64,000 nt of DNA from assembly GCA_016712285.1 (NCBI GenBank), contig JADJRK010000001.1, forward strand, positions 1 through 64,000, written 5' to 3'. The DNA comes from Planctomycetota bacterium. GTDB lineage: Bacteria; Planctomycetota; UBA8742; UBA2392. Both the position numbers and the translations under genes were made by a program. Position 1 is the stretch's first letter. Each line of letters begins with the position of its first letter. Shown here piece after piece: positions 34,371 to 41,072 of this stretch. The notes beneath the pieces were generated by a model that was not told where the DNA came from, did no database searches, and saw only the letters and a list, made by a program, of their open reading frames with translations.

Positions 34371-34526
34371 TGGCCCATCCTTCCGGTGTGGTGCGGAGGG
34401 GTGAGACCTTGCCGCCATTCCGGTTCGTCTGCTAACTTAGAACGGGATGCGACAAGTCCCCGATCCGTCGCTGTGTCAGAAACTTCGACCGCGCTGACCG
34501 ACCGGCCCGGATGGCGGGTTGCGGCT

Positions 34527-34925
34527 CTAAGAAGTCGGTCGAGTCTGCGCGGATCGCCTGATCTCCCTCTCCAGCACAAGGCGCATGTAGTAAACGCAAT
34601 CCCCCGCTTCCTGGCGCGTCCGGCGCGCAGCCAGGTGCGCTTCCTGTGCAGCAAGGTCTCCCAGCCTGTCCTCGGCCAATCGCTCGGCAAGCGAACGCAC
34701 TTCGCCGGCCAATCCGCAGAACCGCTCAAGAAGTTGGACCAGCGTTGCCAACGCGCCGGGATCGCACTCGGAAGCATGCGGGTTCGCTTTTGGCTTCCGA
34801 AACCGGACTCCGGCGCGCAGCAGGGCGCGGCGCACTGAGCGCTCCTGGATGCCGAGTTCTCGCGCAATGGCTGCGACGTTCAGTCCTTCGCGCAGCAGCT
34901 CGTGGATGTCAGATCGCGAGTGCAT
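34527..34925 (-). CDS. Small HTH DNA-binding protein
   Basis: The product has 132 residues. The N-terminus (DIHELLREGLNVAAIARELGIQERSVRRALLRAGVRFR) is a resolvase/Hin-type helix-turn-helix: helix, turn at ELGI, recognition helix SVRRALLRAG. The remainder is a helical, Leu/Arg/Glu-rich segment that may dimerise. Its start overlaps the end of the next upstream gene by 17 nt, showing an operon. Likely a regulator or a DNA-binding accessory of the element. Confidence 0.6.
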   Translation of the reverse strand: MHSRSDIHELLREGLNVAAIARELGIQERSVRRALLRAGVRFRKPKANPHASECDPGALATLVQLLERFCGLAGEVRSLAERLAEDRLGDLAAQEAHLAARRTRQEAGDCVYYMRLVLEREIRRSAQTRPTS

Positions 34926-35292
34926 TTGTGAACTTCTCGACCGGCAGGTACTCGACGGCCACGTTCCTTGGCGCGAAACCCGGTGAACGCCGGATGTTCA
35001 ACTCCAGCAAAAGGTGCGCCCCGAGATACTGTCGCGGCGAAAACCTGCCGGACTCGAAGGCCTTCATCGCTCCTACGGCATGGGCAATGCGCTTGAGCCT
35101 CCACAGGCCCTTGGGGATCACGACGTGTTCCCACACGCGGATCCGGCCCAGGGACCTGTCAAAGCACAAGAAGGTGAACTCGATCATGCGGTTGCCGGCG
35201 CTGGACTTCTTCTCCTCCGCGCGCTCGACATGTGCACTGTAGACACCGTCAGGCCACAGGAAGCGGTTGTCGTTGGGGTTGTAGCGGATCAT
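34909..35292 (-). CDS. DUF669-like phage/plasmid protein
   Basis: ATG 35292, with a GGAG upstream, gives 127 residues beginning MIRYNPNDNRFLWPDGVYSAHVERAEEKKSSAGNRMIEFTF. The DG-x-Y-x-A-x-V-x2-A-E-x-K-x-S-x-x-GN-x-MI-x-x-x-F pattern is the hallmark, from memory, of DUF669 proteins encoded next to replication genes in phages and plasmids, some of which bind single-stranded DNA. The later FESGRFSPRQYLGAHLLLELNI fits the same fold. It overlaps the genes on both sides by a few bases. A role in replication of the element is inferred. Confidence 0.65.
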   Translation of the reverse strand: MIRYNPNDNRFLWPDGVYSAHVERAEEKKSSAGNRMIEFTFLCFDRSLGRIRVWEHVVIPKGLWRLKRIAHAVGAMKAFESGRFSPRQYLGAHLLLELNIRRSPGFAPRNVAVEYLPVEKFTNALAI

Positions 35293-35738
35293 GGCAATTC
35301 TCCGTCGTGCAACGGGCACGTACCGGGGCGAGAACATCCACGGTCCCGCCGGCCGTTTACTTGAAGGGTGTCCAAACGCCGGTAGCGCGATTCCATGCGC
35401 ATCACGCCGGACATTGTGGCCGAGCCGTCCGGGTCGAATGCGATCTCCCGGACTTCAACTTCGACCCGTTCCATCCACTTCAGGATTGCGCCGTTCGTGT
35501 CGCGCTCACAATGAAGCTCGTGAATCACCAATGGTTCGCCCCGCCCGCGCCGCAGGCTCTCGACCTGGCGTGCTTGATCTGCAGATAGCGCCAGGCGCAC
35601 GTGCTCCACGTGGCGAATCCAGCATGGTGTGCGTGTTGTTGCCGGGTCTTGAAAGCAACGGCGCCAGAACAGCTGGCCGCGAAGCAAGCGGCGCACGGCA
35701 AGTTGTGGGTCCTGTATGACTGGTGCGGCGGCATTCAT
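35289..35738 (-). CDS. Hypothetical protein in the replication-like cluster
   Basis: 149 residues. The start overlaps the stop of the upstream gene (ATGA arrangement at 35735-35738) and its stop overlaps the start of the DUF669-like gene. The sequence has a basic N-terminal half (LAVRRLLRGQLFWRRCFQ) and an alternating beta-type middle (EPLVIHELHCERDTNGAILKWMERVEVEVREIAFDPDG). The C-terminus has two Cys in RGCSRPGTCPLHDGE. No family recognised; the tight overlaps argue that it is real. Confidence 0.5.
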   Translation of the reverse strand: MNAAAPVIQDPQLAVRRLLRGQLFWRRCFQDPATTRTPCWIRHVEHVRLALSADQARQVESLRRGRGEPLVIHELHCERDTNGAILKWMERVEVEVREIAFDPDGSATMSGVMRMESRYRRLDTLQVNGRRDRGCSRPGTCPLHDGELP

Positions 35739-36256
35739 GGCTTGACTCCTGCGCGACGACGCTCTTTCACGAGCGCGGTTGCGATGGTTTGTGCAAGGAT
35801 CCGGTCAGAAGATGACGCGCTGTTGATCTCTGGTGCAGAAACGCCTTTGGCCGTACCGAGATAGGCGGCGACGTCGCCGCGCCCAAGGGAAGTCAGCTCA
35901 GTGCAGACCAGGGCGAACACGATCCGTGCACGGCACAGTGACGCGGCCCCGAGCTTCCCGTTTCGCAGTTCACTCACTGTTACGCGGCAATGGGCCGCTA
36001 CCTTCAGTGCGACCCATGCCAGGTCGACGACTGCAGCCTGGTCCAACTCGTCTTCTGTCTCTGTGGGGATCGCGGCTGCCCGGTTCAAGGGTGCGTTGCT
36101 GCTGCTAGCACCCTTTTCGTAGGGAGGGATTGGCGAGGAACCGGGCAGACCGCGGTGGGAGTCGTACTGGACAGGAGCGCCTTGCATCTGCTTCTCATCG
36201 GGCAAGGCGACTGCGTGCCGATGTGGAACCTTGAGCTGATTGCATTGAAGCGCCAT
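35735..36256 (-). CDS. DnaA C-terminal-like helical DNA-binding protein
   Basis: 173 residues; ATG 36256 is preceded by AGGAAA. The N-terminal 75 residues are low-complexity. The C-terminal 95 (VVDLAWVALKVAAHCRVTVSELRNGK, then ASLCRARIVFALVCTELTSLGRGDVAAYLG) have the layout of the DnaA domain IV / Trp-repressor-like helix-turn-helix: a first helix, V-x2-L, a helix carrying the RAR motif, T-x-L-x-x-x-x-VA-x-x-LG. The ATPase part of DnaA is absent, and the site where DHxTVxHA would stand reads TAKGVSAPEI, so box recognition may differ. Possibly an origin-binding or regulatory protein of the element. First gene of the overlapping minus-strand cluster. Confidence 0.5.
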   Translation of the reverse strand: MALQCNQLKVPHRHAVALPDEKQMQGAPVQYDSHRGLPGSSPIPPYEKGASSSNAPLNRAAAIPTETEDELDQAAVVDLAWVALKVAAHCRVTVSELRNGKLGAASLCRARIVFALVCTELTSLGRGDVAAYLGTAKGVSAPEINSASSSDRILAQTIATALVKERRRAGVKP

Positions 36257-36473
36257 GACGGTTTCCTGTTGCCTGCTTCGTCAAGCATGGCTCGCAAGTC
36301 ACCCAGTTGCAGCCCGGCGCAGCCACACCATGCTCCACAAAGAGCTCCGGATGCCTTTCTCGGAAGGCCTCGCGCCCGGTGCATGTCGTGGCCAGGACGG
36401 GCGGGAATTGCCGGGTGTGGTGAAGCGTCGGGGACTGCCAGTCCCGTCCAGCCGGACTGTTGCGGGCTGGCAT
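36195..36473 (-). CDS. Possible small Cys-containing protein
   Basis: A 92-residue frame from ATG 36473 with AAGG just upstream. Its middle, TTCTGREAFRERHPELFVEHGVAAPGC, then WVTCEPCLTKQATG, has a C-x-x-C pair that could bind zinc and looks less random than a shadow frame. It overlaps the DnaA-C-like gene by 62 nt, which weakens the case. No family recognised. Confidence 0.35.
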   Translation of the reverse strand: MPARNSPAGRDWQSPTLHHTRQFPPVLATTCTGREAFRERHPELFVEHGVAAPGCNWVTCEPCLTKQATGNRHGASMQSAQGSTSARSRLAR

Positions 36474-36540
36474 GGACCTTGAATACTAAAGGCGGCCCGC
36501 GGGGCTCCGCGGGGGTGCGATGCCATAAGGTCTAAACCCC

Positions 36541-36900
36541 GTCCCGCTTGGGTGGCGGGGTGTTCGCGCGTGTGGGCCTTGAGATGCAAATGGGGCGTGG
36601 GGGGCTCCCTGGGTGGTGTTCCTGTCGGCTCGCGCGCGGTTTCGGCGCGGTTTCTTTTGGCCTTTGCTGGTGCTTTCCGGGCGGTTTCTGGTGGCTTTGG
36701 CTGGTGCTTTTCGCCCGGTTTCGGGCGGCTTTCGATGGTCTTTCCTTTGCCTGCCTGCGCGTGCGTGAGCGCAGCGAGCTTGCGCGTGTGTCGTGCATGC
36801 AGCCGGTTTGCCTGCGCTTTCGTTGCGCTTTGCGTTTCCTTTTTGCGTGCGCTGCGCGTGTTCTGTTGCGTCGTGCGCTCATTTGCCTGCGCGTGACGTG
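36541..36900. other. Strongly strand-asymmetric G/T-rich segment between divergent gene clusters
   Basis: The plus strand contains no A from 36591 to 36734 (144 nt) and only eight from 36591 to 36900. G runs cluster at 36550-36613 (GGGG, GGGGGG, GGG), so quadruplex formation is possible. The segment separates the minus-strand replication-like cluster from the plus-strand cluster, the usual place for an origin. The reverse frame (36299-36949) is open but encodes low-complexity Lys/Pro/Ala/Arg sequence and is not called as a gene. Confidence 0.5.
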
Positions 36901-37013
36901 CAAGCGCGAATCTGAAAAATCTTGAATGACTGCGAAAGCCGCATTTCAACGCGGCGTAGGCTAGGTGTGAACACTTCTAGCCAAAATGCCGCTTGACGGC
37001 CTTTGTGGCATAG

Positions 37014-37042
37014 TATACTTTGACTAGCAGATATACTTTGAC
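37014..37042 (+). promoter_or_regulatory. Direct repeat TATACTTTGAC x2, candidate operator of the ardC-like gene
   Basis: TATACTTTGAC occurs at 37014-37024 and 37032-37042, 18 bp apart, just upstream of the plus-strand cluster. A related pair of AGTATAT motifs, about 18 bp apart, precedes the ribbon-helix-helix gene at 39527. A shared regulator binding one face of DNA is plausible. Confidence 0.5.
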
Positions 37043-37068
37043 GGGAGTGGTTCCCGGCAAAGCAAAGC

Positions 37069-37102
37069 GGCCCGGCATGGTGCGCTAACACCAAACCGGG
37101 CC
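37069..37102 (+). promoter_or_regulatory. Two-tier hairpin in the ardC-like leader
   Basis: GGCCCGG (37069-37075) pairs with CCGGGCC (37096-37102), and inside it GGTG (37079-37082) pairs with CACC (37089-37092). It lies about 30 nt before the start codon and could modulate expression. Confidence 0.4.
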
Positions 37103-37133
37103 TTACCAGACCTAACGCTTAGGGAGTTAGATC

Positions 37134-37964
37134 ATGGCTACACGTGATGGTATCACGGCGCGTGAACGCGCCAACATGGCTGCGCAGTCTGTACTGCGCG
37201 TTTGGGAAAGCGGACAGCTTCCCGGCCTTATCGCTCAATCGGTGTTGGCATCGAAGGCTGACTTGCCTTGCGCGAAGTGGTCGCTTGGCAATCGCTTGTT
37301 GATGCTGGTGCAAGGCACTGCCGATGCACGCGGTTTCCAGCAATGGAAGGAAGTCGAGCGCAACGTGCGCAAGGGCAGCAAGGCAATCTACATCCTTGGG
37401 CCGGTGCTGGTGAAACGCGACAAGGCAGACCCCGCGTCGGAACTGGCATTGATCGGCTTTCGCGGCATCCCGGTGTTTCGCTTTGAAGATACCGAAGGCC
37501 AGCCGCTCGAAGTCAGCAGCTACACACCGGAAGCCTTGCCGCCCCTTCAGGAAGTCGCGCAGCGCATCGGCGTTCAAGTCAGCTACACGCCGGCCCTCGC
37601 TGACTTCATGGGCCGCTATCTTCCCGGCCGCAAGGCAATCGAGCTTTGCACGCACGATAGCGCAACGTGGTTTCACGAACTGTCACACGCGGTTGACGAC
37701 TACTTGGGCAGCATGAAACGCGCCAAGAGCAAGTCAGACGCGGCCTACAAGGATGGCGAAGTCGTCGCGGAGTTCTGCGCAGCAGCTTTGGCAAAACTCT
37801 ACGGCATCGAATACGAACACAACGCGCTGCGCTACATCGAACGCTACCGCCAGGATGCAGCCAAGGCCGTAACCCGCTTGCTTTCGCGCATTGAAGCCGT
37901 GTTGGCTTTCATTCTGGAAAGCGAAGCCGTGACGGAAACCATGCCTGCCGCAATCGCGGCCTAA
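37134..37964 (+). CDS. ArdC-like antirestriction protein
   Basis: The protein has 276 residues; the start has AGGGAG upstream at 37121-37126. The N-terminal half (about 30-110: KWSLGNRLLMLVQGT, ARGFQQWKEVERNVRKGSKAIYILGP) matches the single-stranded-DNA-binding domain of ArdC and related plasmid proteins, including the GF-x-x-W-x-x-x-x-R-x-V-x-KG-x-KA pattern. The C-terminal half has a zincin-type metallopeptidase site, HELSH at about 181-185, with a glutamate in GEVVAEFCAAALA about 30 residues later, as in ArdC/IrrE-like proteins. ArdC proteins protect incoming plasmid DNA from host restriction. It is the first gene of the plus-strand cluster, which fits early expression upon transfer. Confidence 0.8.
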   Translation: MATRDGITARERANMAAQSVLRVWESGQLPGLIAQSVLASKADLPCAKWSLGNRLLMLVQGTADARGFQQWKEVERNVRKGSKAIYILGPVLVKRDKADPASELALIGFRGIPVFRFEDTEGQPLEVSSYTPEALPPLQEVAQRIGVQVSYTPALADFMGRYLPGRKAIELCTHDSATWFHELSHAVDDYLGSMKRAKSKSDAAYKDGEVVAEFCAAALAKLYGIEYEHNALRYIERYRQDAAKAVTRLLSRIEAVLAFILESEAVTETMPAAIAA

Positions 37965-38021
37965 CCCAAACCAACGACGCGGTCGGCCGCACCAAGGCCG
38001 GCCGCGAAAAGGAAAACGACC

Positions 38022-38717
38022 ATGCTTCAAGAAAAATACCGCCCGCAACACTGGCGCGACTTGATTCTGCCGACACAAGGCAAAACCGCTTTGCAGATTG
38101 CGCTGCTGCGCAAGCGCATCGAATCGGGCGACGAAACCCCGTTGCTGGTCTGGCTGGAAGGCGCGACGGGTTGCGGCAAGAGTTCAACCGCCAACGTCAT
38201 CGCCAACGCGCTAGGCAGCCCCAAAGGCAGCATCGGCCGCCAGGAATACAACGGCAGCTACTTTGACCACAAGGCCGTCAAGGCACTGGCAGACTCGCTT
38301 TGCAAGTGGCTGTTCGGATGGCGTGTAATCGTCATCAACGAAGTTCAGCAGGCAACCAAAGGCGCGGCATCGGCCATGCTCGACTTACTGGAATCACTAC
38401 CGCCAAAGCACTGCATTATCTTTACGTCGATGGAAACCGAAAGGGTGCTGTTCGAGGAACAGACCGACAAGGCGCTCAAGGCGCGTTGCCACGTGGTCGA
38501 GTTCACAACGCAAGGCATCAAGGAATCGCTGGCACCCAAGGCGCTGGAACTGGCAAGGGCTGAAGGTCTCGACTTCGGCGCCGATGACAAGCGCATCAAG
38601 ACACTGATCGAAGCCAGCAAGAACAGCATCCGCGAAGTGTTCGCCCGCATCGGGCGCGGCGAACTGGCCAACGCCAAGGATGCCTATGGCGACGCAATGG
38701 CCATCCTCGCGGCCTAA
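38022..38717 (+). CDS. Clamp-loader-like AAA+ ATPase (RFC small subunit/DnaX type)
   Basis: 231 residues. MLQEKYRPQHWRDLILP is the typical opening of RFC/DnaX clamp-loader subunits (KYRP-x-x-F/W-x-D). Walker A is GATGCGKSS (about 47-55); the Walker B strand reads VIVINEVQQ, with Asn in place of the usual Asp; sensor 1 is IIFTSME. A lid follows with ARC (about 168). Clamp loaders open sliding clamps on DNA. A stand-alone copy on a mobile element suggests either its own replication fork support or a helper ATPase for another gene. The Walker B change may lower ATP hydrolysis. Follows the ardC-like gene by 57 nt. Confidence 0.75.
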   Translation: MLQEKYRPQHWRDLILPTQGKTALQIALLRKRIESGDETPLLVWLEGATGCGKSSTANVIANALGSPKGSIGRQEYNGSYFDHKAVKALADSLCKWLFGWRVIVINEVQQATKGAASAMLDLLESLPPKHCIIFTSMETERVLFEEQTDKALKARCHVVEFTTQGIKESLAPKALELARAEGLDFGADDKRIKTLIEASKNSIREVFARIGRGELANAKDAYGDAMAILAA

Positions 38718-38738
38718 ACCAAACCCAAAGCTGCCTGA

Positions 38739-38760
38739 AAGGGGCGGGAAACCGCCCCTT
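38739..38760 (+). terminator. Perfect GC hairpin after the clamp-loader gene
   Basis: AAGGGGCGG (38739-38747), loop GAAA, CCGCCCCTT (38752-38760). A strong hairpin with a tetraloop but no following T run; it probably protects or partly terminates the upstream transcript. Confidence 0.5.
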
Positions 38761-38780
38761 GGGCTGAAAGGAAACCAGCT

Positions 38781-39492
38781 ATGAACAAGTCACACGGCAG
38801 TCGGATACATCCGCGTTTCAACCGAAGGCCAGGCCATTGACGGCGTGAGTCTCGACGCACAGGAAGCCAAGATTCGAGCCTACTGTGCGCTCAACGAGAT
38901 CGAGCTGGTCAGCATCTACGCCGATGCCGGCCTTTCCGGAAAGCGGGCCGACAACCGGCCGGAATTGCAGCGCGCCTTGGCAGCCATCGACACGGGCAAG
39001 GCCGGCGCATTGGTGGTGTACAAGCTCGACCGTCTGGCACGTTGCACAATTGACGCACTGGAGATCGCGCAGTCGCTCGACAAGCGCGGCGCAAGTCTGC
39101 ACAGCATCACCGAAAAGCTCGACACCGGCAGTGCAATGGGCGTGTTCTTCTTCACGCTGATCGCCAGTCTCGCGCAGATGGAACGCGGGATAATCAGCGA
39201 GCGCACAGCAGCAGCGCACGCCCACAAGCGCACCAAGGGCGAAGCAACGGGCCATTGCCCCTTCGGCTTCAAGCTGGCCGGCGACGGCATGACGTTGGAA
39301 GCCGATGCCGGCGAGCAAGCAACGCTATCACTGATCGACAACCTAATGGCCAAAGGCAAGTCGCAACAGGCCATCGTGGACGAGCTAAACCGCCAGCAAA
39401 GGCCAACCAAACAGGGCGGAAAGTGGCAGCGCAGCAATCTGCGCAGCGTTCTGGCAACGCGGGAAAAGCGGCAGCCAGTTGAGTATATCTAA
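38781..39492 (+). pseudogene. Serine recombinase (resolvase/invertase) with a frameshift near its start
   Basis: A good start exists at ATG 38781 (AAAGGA at 38767-38772), reading MNKSH before losing the frame. The conserved N-terminus TAVGYIRVSTEGQ, with the catalytic Ser codon at 38818-38820, lies in the next frame, which has no start codon of its own until GTG 38845, beyond the catalytic serine. Adding one CA dinucleotide at 38791-38794 (TCACAC to TCACACAC) would restore a single ORF. The rest is intact: catalytic domain through ARCTIDALEIAQSLDKRGA and FFTLIASLAQMERGIISERT, a recombinase linker, and C-terminal HTH-like KGKSQQAIVDELNRQQRPTKQGGKW. Either a pseudogene, a phase-variable gene or a sequencing error. 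Confidence 0.75.
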
Positions 39493-39509
39493 GCGTGGAA
39501 GTATATTCT
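39482..39509 (+). promoter_or_regulatory. Paired AGTATAT motifs upstream of the RHH gene
   Basis: AGTATATCT (39482-39490) and AGTATATTCT (39500-39509) are 18 bp apart and overlap the end of the recombinase gene. Ribbon-helix-helix proteins commonly bind tandem short repeats in their own promoters, so this may be the operator of the gene at 39527. Confidence 0.45.
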
Positions 39510-39526
39510 CAATACAGGAGAGCACT

Positions 39527-39715
39527 ATGCCGGACAACCGGACAAAGTCAGTTCGCATCGAGGAACATCTGCACCAGACGCTCAAGACCCTGGCGGGTTA
39601 CCTGAACAAGACCATGGACGAGGTGATCGCCGAAGGCGCGGCGCGACTGTGGCAGGAGACCTTCCCGAAGGTTCCGATGCCGGGTGACGCCGGAAAGGGC
39701 AAAGGACGCAAGTAG
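39527..39715 (+). CDS. Ribbon-helix-helix (CopG/Arc-type) small protein
   Basis: 62 residues with AGGAGAG at 39516-39522 before the start. NRTKSVRIEEHLHQTLKTLAGYLNKTMDEVIAEGAARLWQ has the beta-strand, helix, turn, helix layout of ribbon-helix-helix repressors: strand TKSVRIEE, helix LHQTLKTLAGYLN, helix MDEVIAEGAARL. The C-terminal tail is basic (GKGKGRK). Such proteins control plasmid copy number or toxin-antitoxin operons. No toxin with a recognisable fold is adjacent, so a transcriptional role in this element is more likely. The next gene starts 3 nt downstream. Confidence 0.65.
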   Translation: MPDNRTKSVRIEEHLHQTLKTLAGYLNKTMDEVIAEGAARLWQETFPKVPMPGDAGKGKGRK

Positions 39716-39718
39716 GCA

Positions 39719-40222
39719 ATGAAGTACGAACCACAACCGGGCTGGTGGCTTTGGTGGGACACGGGTCCCAAGCGGTTCTTCCGCAACGACGGCACACGCT
39801 ACCGGCACCGTATCGACTACTGGGCGATCATCCTGCACGACGTCTTCCGGGACCTACCGGGCATTCTCTCCAGCGACCGGGCAGTGCGCTTGAAGGCCCG
39901 CAAACTGCTCTGGCGTCGTCTGCGGCACGGCTACTACGACCGCCACTACGACAAGCACATCCCCGCCCCGCCCCCGCGATGGGACGACCAAGGCAAGAGG
40001 ATGGCTGAGCCCGAATTCATCCCAACCTGCCTGGCGCGATGCAAAGATGGTCACCGTTGCCGCGCAAAAGCCGTGACTAACAAGTTCACTGGCAAGCAGT
40101 CGAATCGCTGCAAGTGGCATGGCGGCCACGCGACAGGGCCGAGAACAACCGACGGCAAGGTGCGGGCCCTGGTTGCGCTGGCACGCGCCCGTCAGGCCCG
40201 ATGGAATCGAGGTGCGGCGTGA
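39719..40222 (+). CDS. HGG-GPRT domain protein, long form
   Basis: 167 residues. The N-terminal half is rich in Trp, Tyr and Arg (PGWWLWWDTGPKRFF, YWAIILHDVFRDLPG) and may contact nucleic acid. The C-terminal third has ARCKDGHRCRAKAV, then NRCKWHGGHATGPRTTDGKVRAL, a C-x(6)-C ... C-x-x-H arrangement likely to bind zinc, followed by the HGG-x-(S/A)-TGPRT-x-x-GK signature seen in small proteins of phages, plasmids and GTA-like clusters. The same domain recurs in the gene at 40671. Function unknown. Confidence 0.65.
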   Translation: MKYEPQPGWWLWWDTGPKRFFRNDGTRYRHRIDYWAIILHDVFRDLPGILSSDRAVRLKARKLLWRRLRHGYYDRHYDKHIPAPPPRWDDQGKRMAEPEFIPTCLARCKDGHRCRAKAVTNKFTGKQSNRCKWHGGHATGPRTTDGKVRALVALARARQARWNRGAA

Positions 40223-40426
40223 CAAGCAATGCTTGCCCTGCACGGCACTGTGCTCCACCAGATCCCATGACTACAGAGGCCGGGTCGCGTAACGGCCCAC
40301 AATCTCCGGGAAAGACGGCGGCATACGACAACCACTCATGCGTCCGACATGACACAGCAGGACAACCGGACACTACTCTTGAACTCAACGTTCTTGTTAC
40401 GCCAACACCATTGTCTGGAGCCACTA

Positions 40427-40696
40427 ATGCAGATTCTCGCATACGCCCGTCGTCAACTGGTGAACGCTTGGCGGCGTGAGCCCAACTTGCTGGAGATACC
40501 AGAAGCCGCAAAGCTGGCACGCGTTTCGGAGCGGTCGATCAAGCGCTGGCTGGCCGACGGGACACTGGCAGGCGTAGATAAGGGGTTTCGTGGCGCATTG
40601 ATTCCCAAGGCCTGCCTGATCGACTTCATGTGCGGCGAAGGGCCGCCGGACGAAAAGACGGAGCCAGACGATGCCGAAGAAGCCGGTGACGCCTAA
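40427..40696 (+). CDS. Excisionase-like HTH protein
   Basis: ATG 40427 is preceded by GGAG and is preferred to 40349, which adds 26 residues without family resemblance. The 89-residue product contains LLEIPEAAKLARVSERSIKRWLADGTLAGVDKG, the winged-helix MerR/Xis-type motif (A-A-x-L-x-x-V-S-x-x-x-I-x-x-W-x-x-x-G-x-L), then RGALIPKACLIDFM. Excisionases bend DNA at attachment sites and control integrase direction. The end overlaps the next gene by 26 nt. Confidence 0.65.
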   Translation: MQILAYARRQLVNAWRREPNLLEIPEAAKLARVSERSIKRWLADGTLAGVDKGFRGALIPKACLIDFMCGEGPPDEKTEPDDAEEAGDA

Positions 40697-40892
40697 GCGG
40701 TTCCGACCCTGTTGCGGGGCGCGCTGCCGTGACGGTCACGCCTGCCGTGCGAAGATCGCCTTGAACCCCAACACAGGCAAGCTCAGCACCCGCTGCCGCA
40801 TGCACGGCGGCTGGTCGAGCGGGCCACGAACACCCGCCGGAAAGGCCAGGACAACCCAAAACCTGCCGCCAAAGTCCGCGCGTCCGGCCTGA
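40671..40892 (+). CDS. HGG-GPRT domain protein, short form
   Basis: 73 residues, nearly the minimal domain: CCGARCRDGHACRAKI, then TRCRMHGGWSSGPRTPAGKART. The Cys and His spacing equals that of the C-terminal third of 39719-40222, so the two are paralogues within the element. A small zinc-binding protein of unknown function, overlapping the excisionase-like gene upstream. Confidence 0.65.
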   Translation: MPKKPVTPKRFRPCCGARCRDGHACRAKIALNPNTGKLSTRCRMHGGWSSGPRTPAGKARTTQNLPPKSARPA

Positions 40893-40944
40893 CTCCGTAC
40901 GGCGATCTCAAAGGCCACCTATCCCAAACCCCATGACGCGCGCC

Positions 40945-40965
40945 CACGCTACGCGCGTGGGACGG
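40945..40965. terminator. Hairpin downstream of the short HGG-GPRT gene
   Basis: CCCACG and CGTGGG form a 6-bp stem around CTACGCG, within a GC-rich stretch. Short and without a T run, so only a weak candidate; the exact position is approximate. Confidence 0.3.
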
Positions 40966-41072
40966 CGGCTTGCCTGCACTACGACCCCCGGTGGACGGCC
41001 GCGAGTACACTTGGTCCATACCGCACCATCCCACACTTTGTAAGTAGTTGTGCGTCGCTGAGAGTCCGTACA

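Noticed and set aside
36299..36949. 216-codon minus-strand frame across the A-poor segment
   Set aside because: Low-complexity Lys/Pro/Ala/Arg output explained by base composition, with no ribosome site. It remains the main alternative explanation for the asymmetry and is noted as such.
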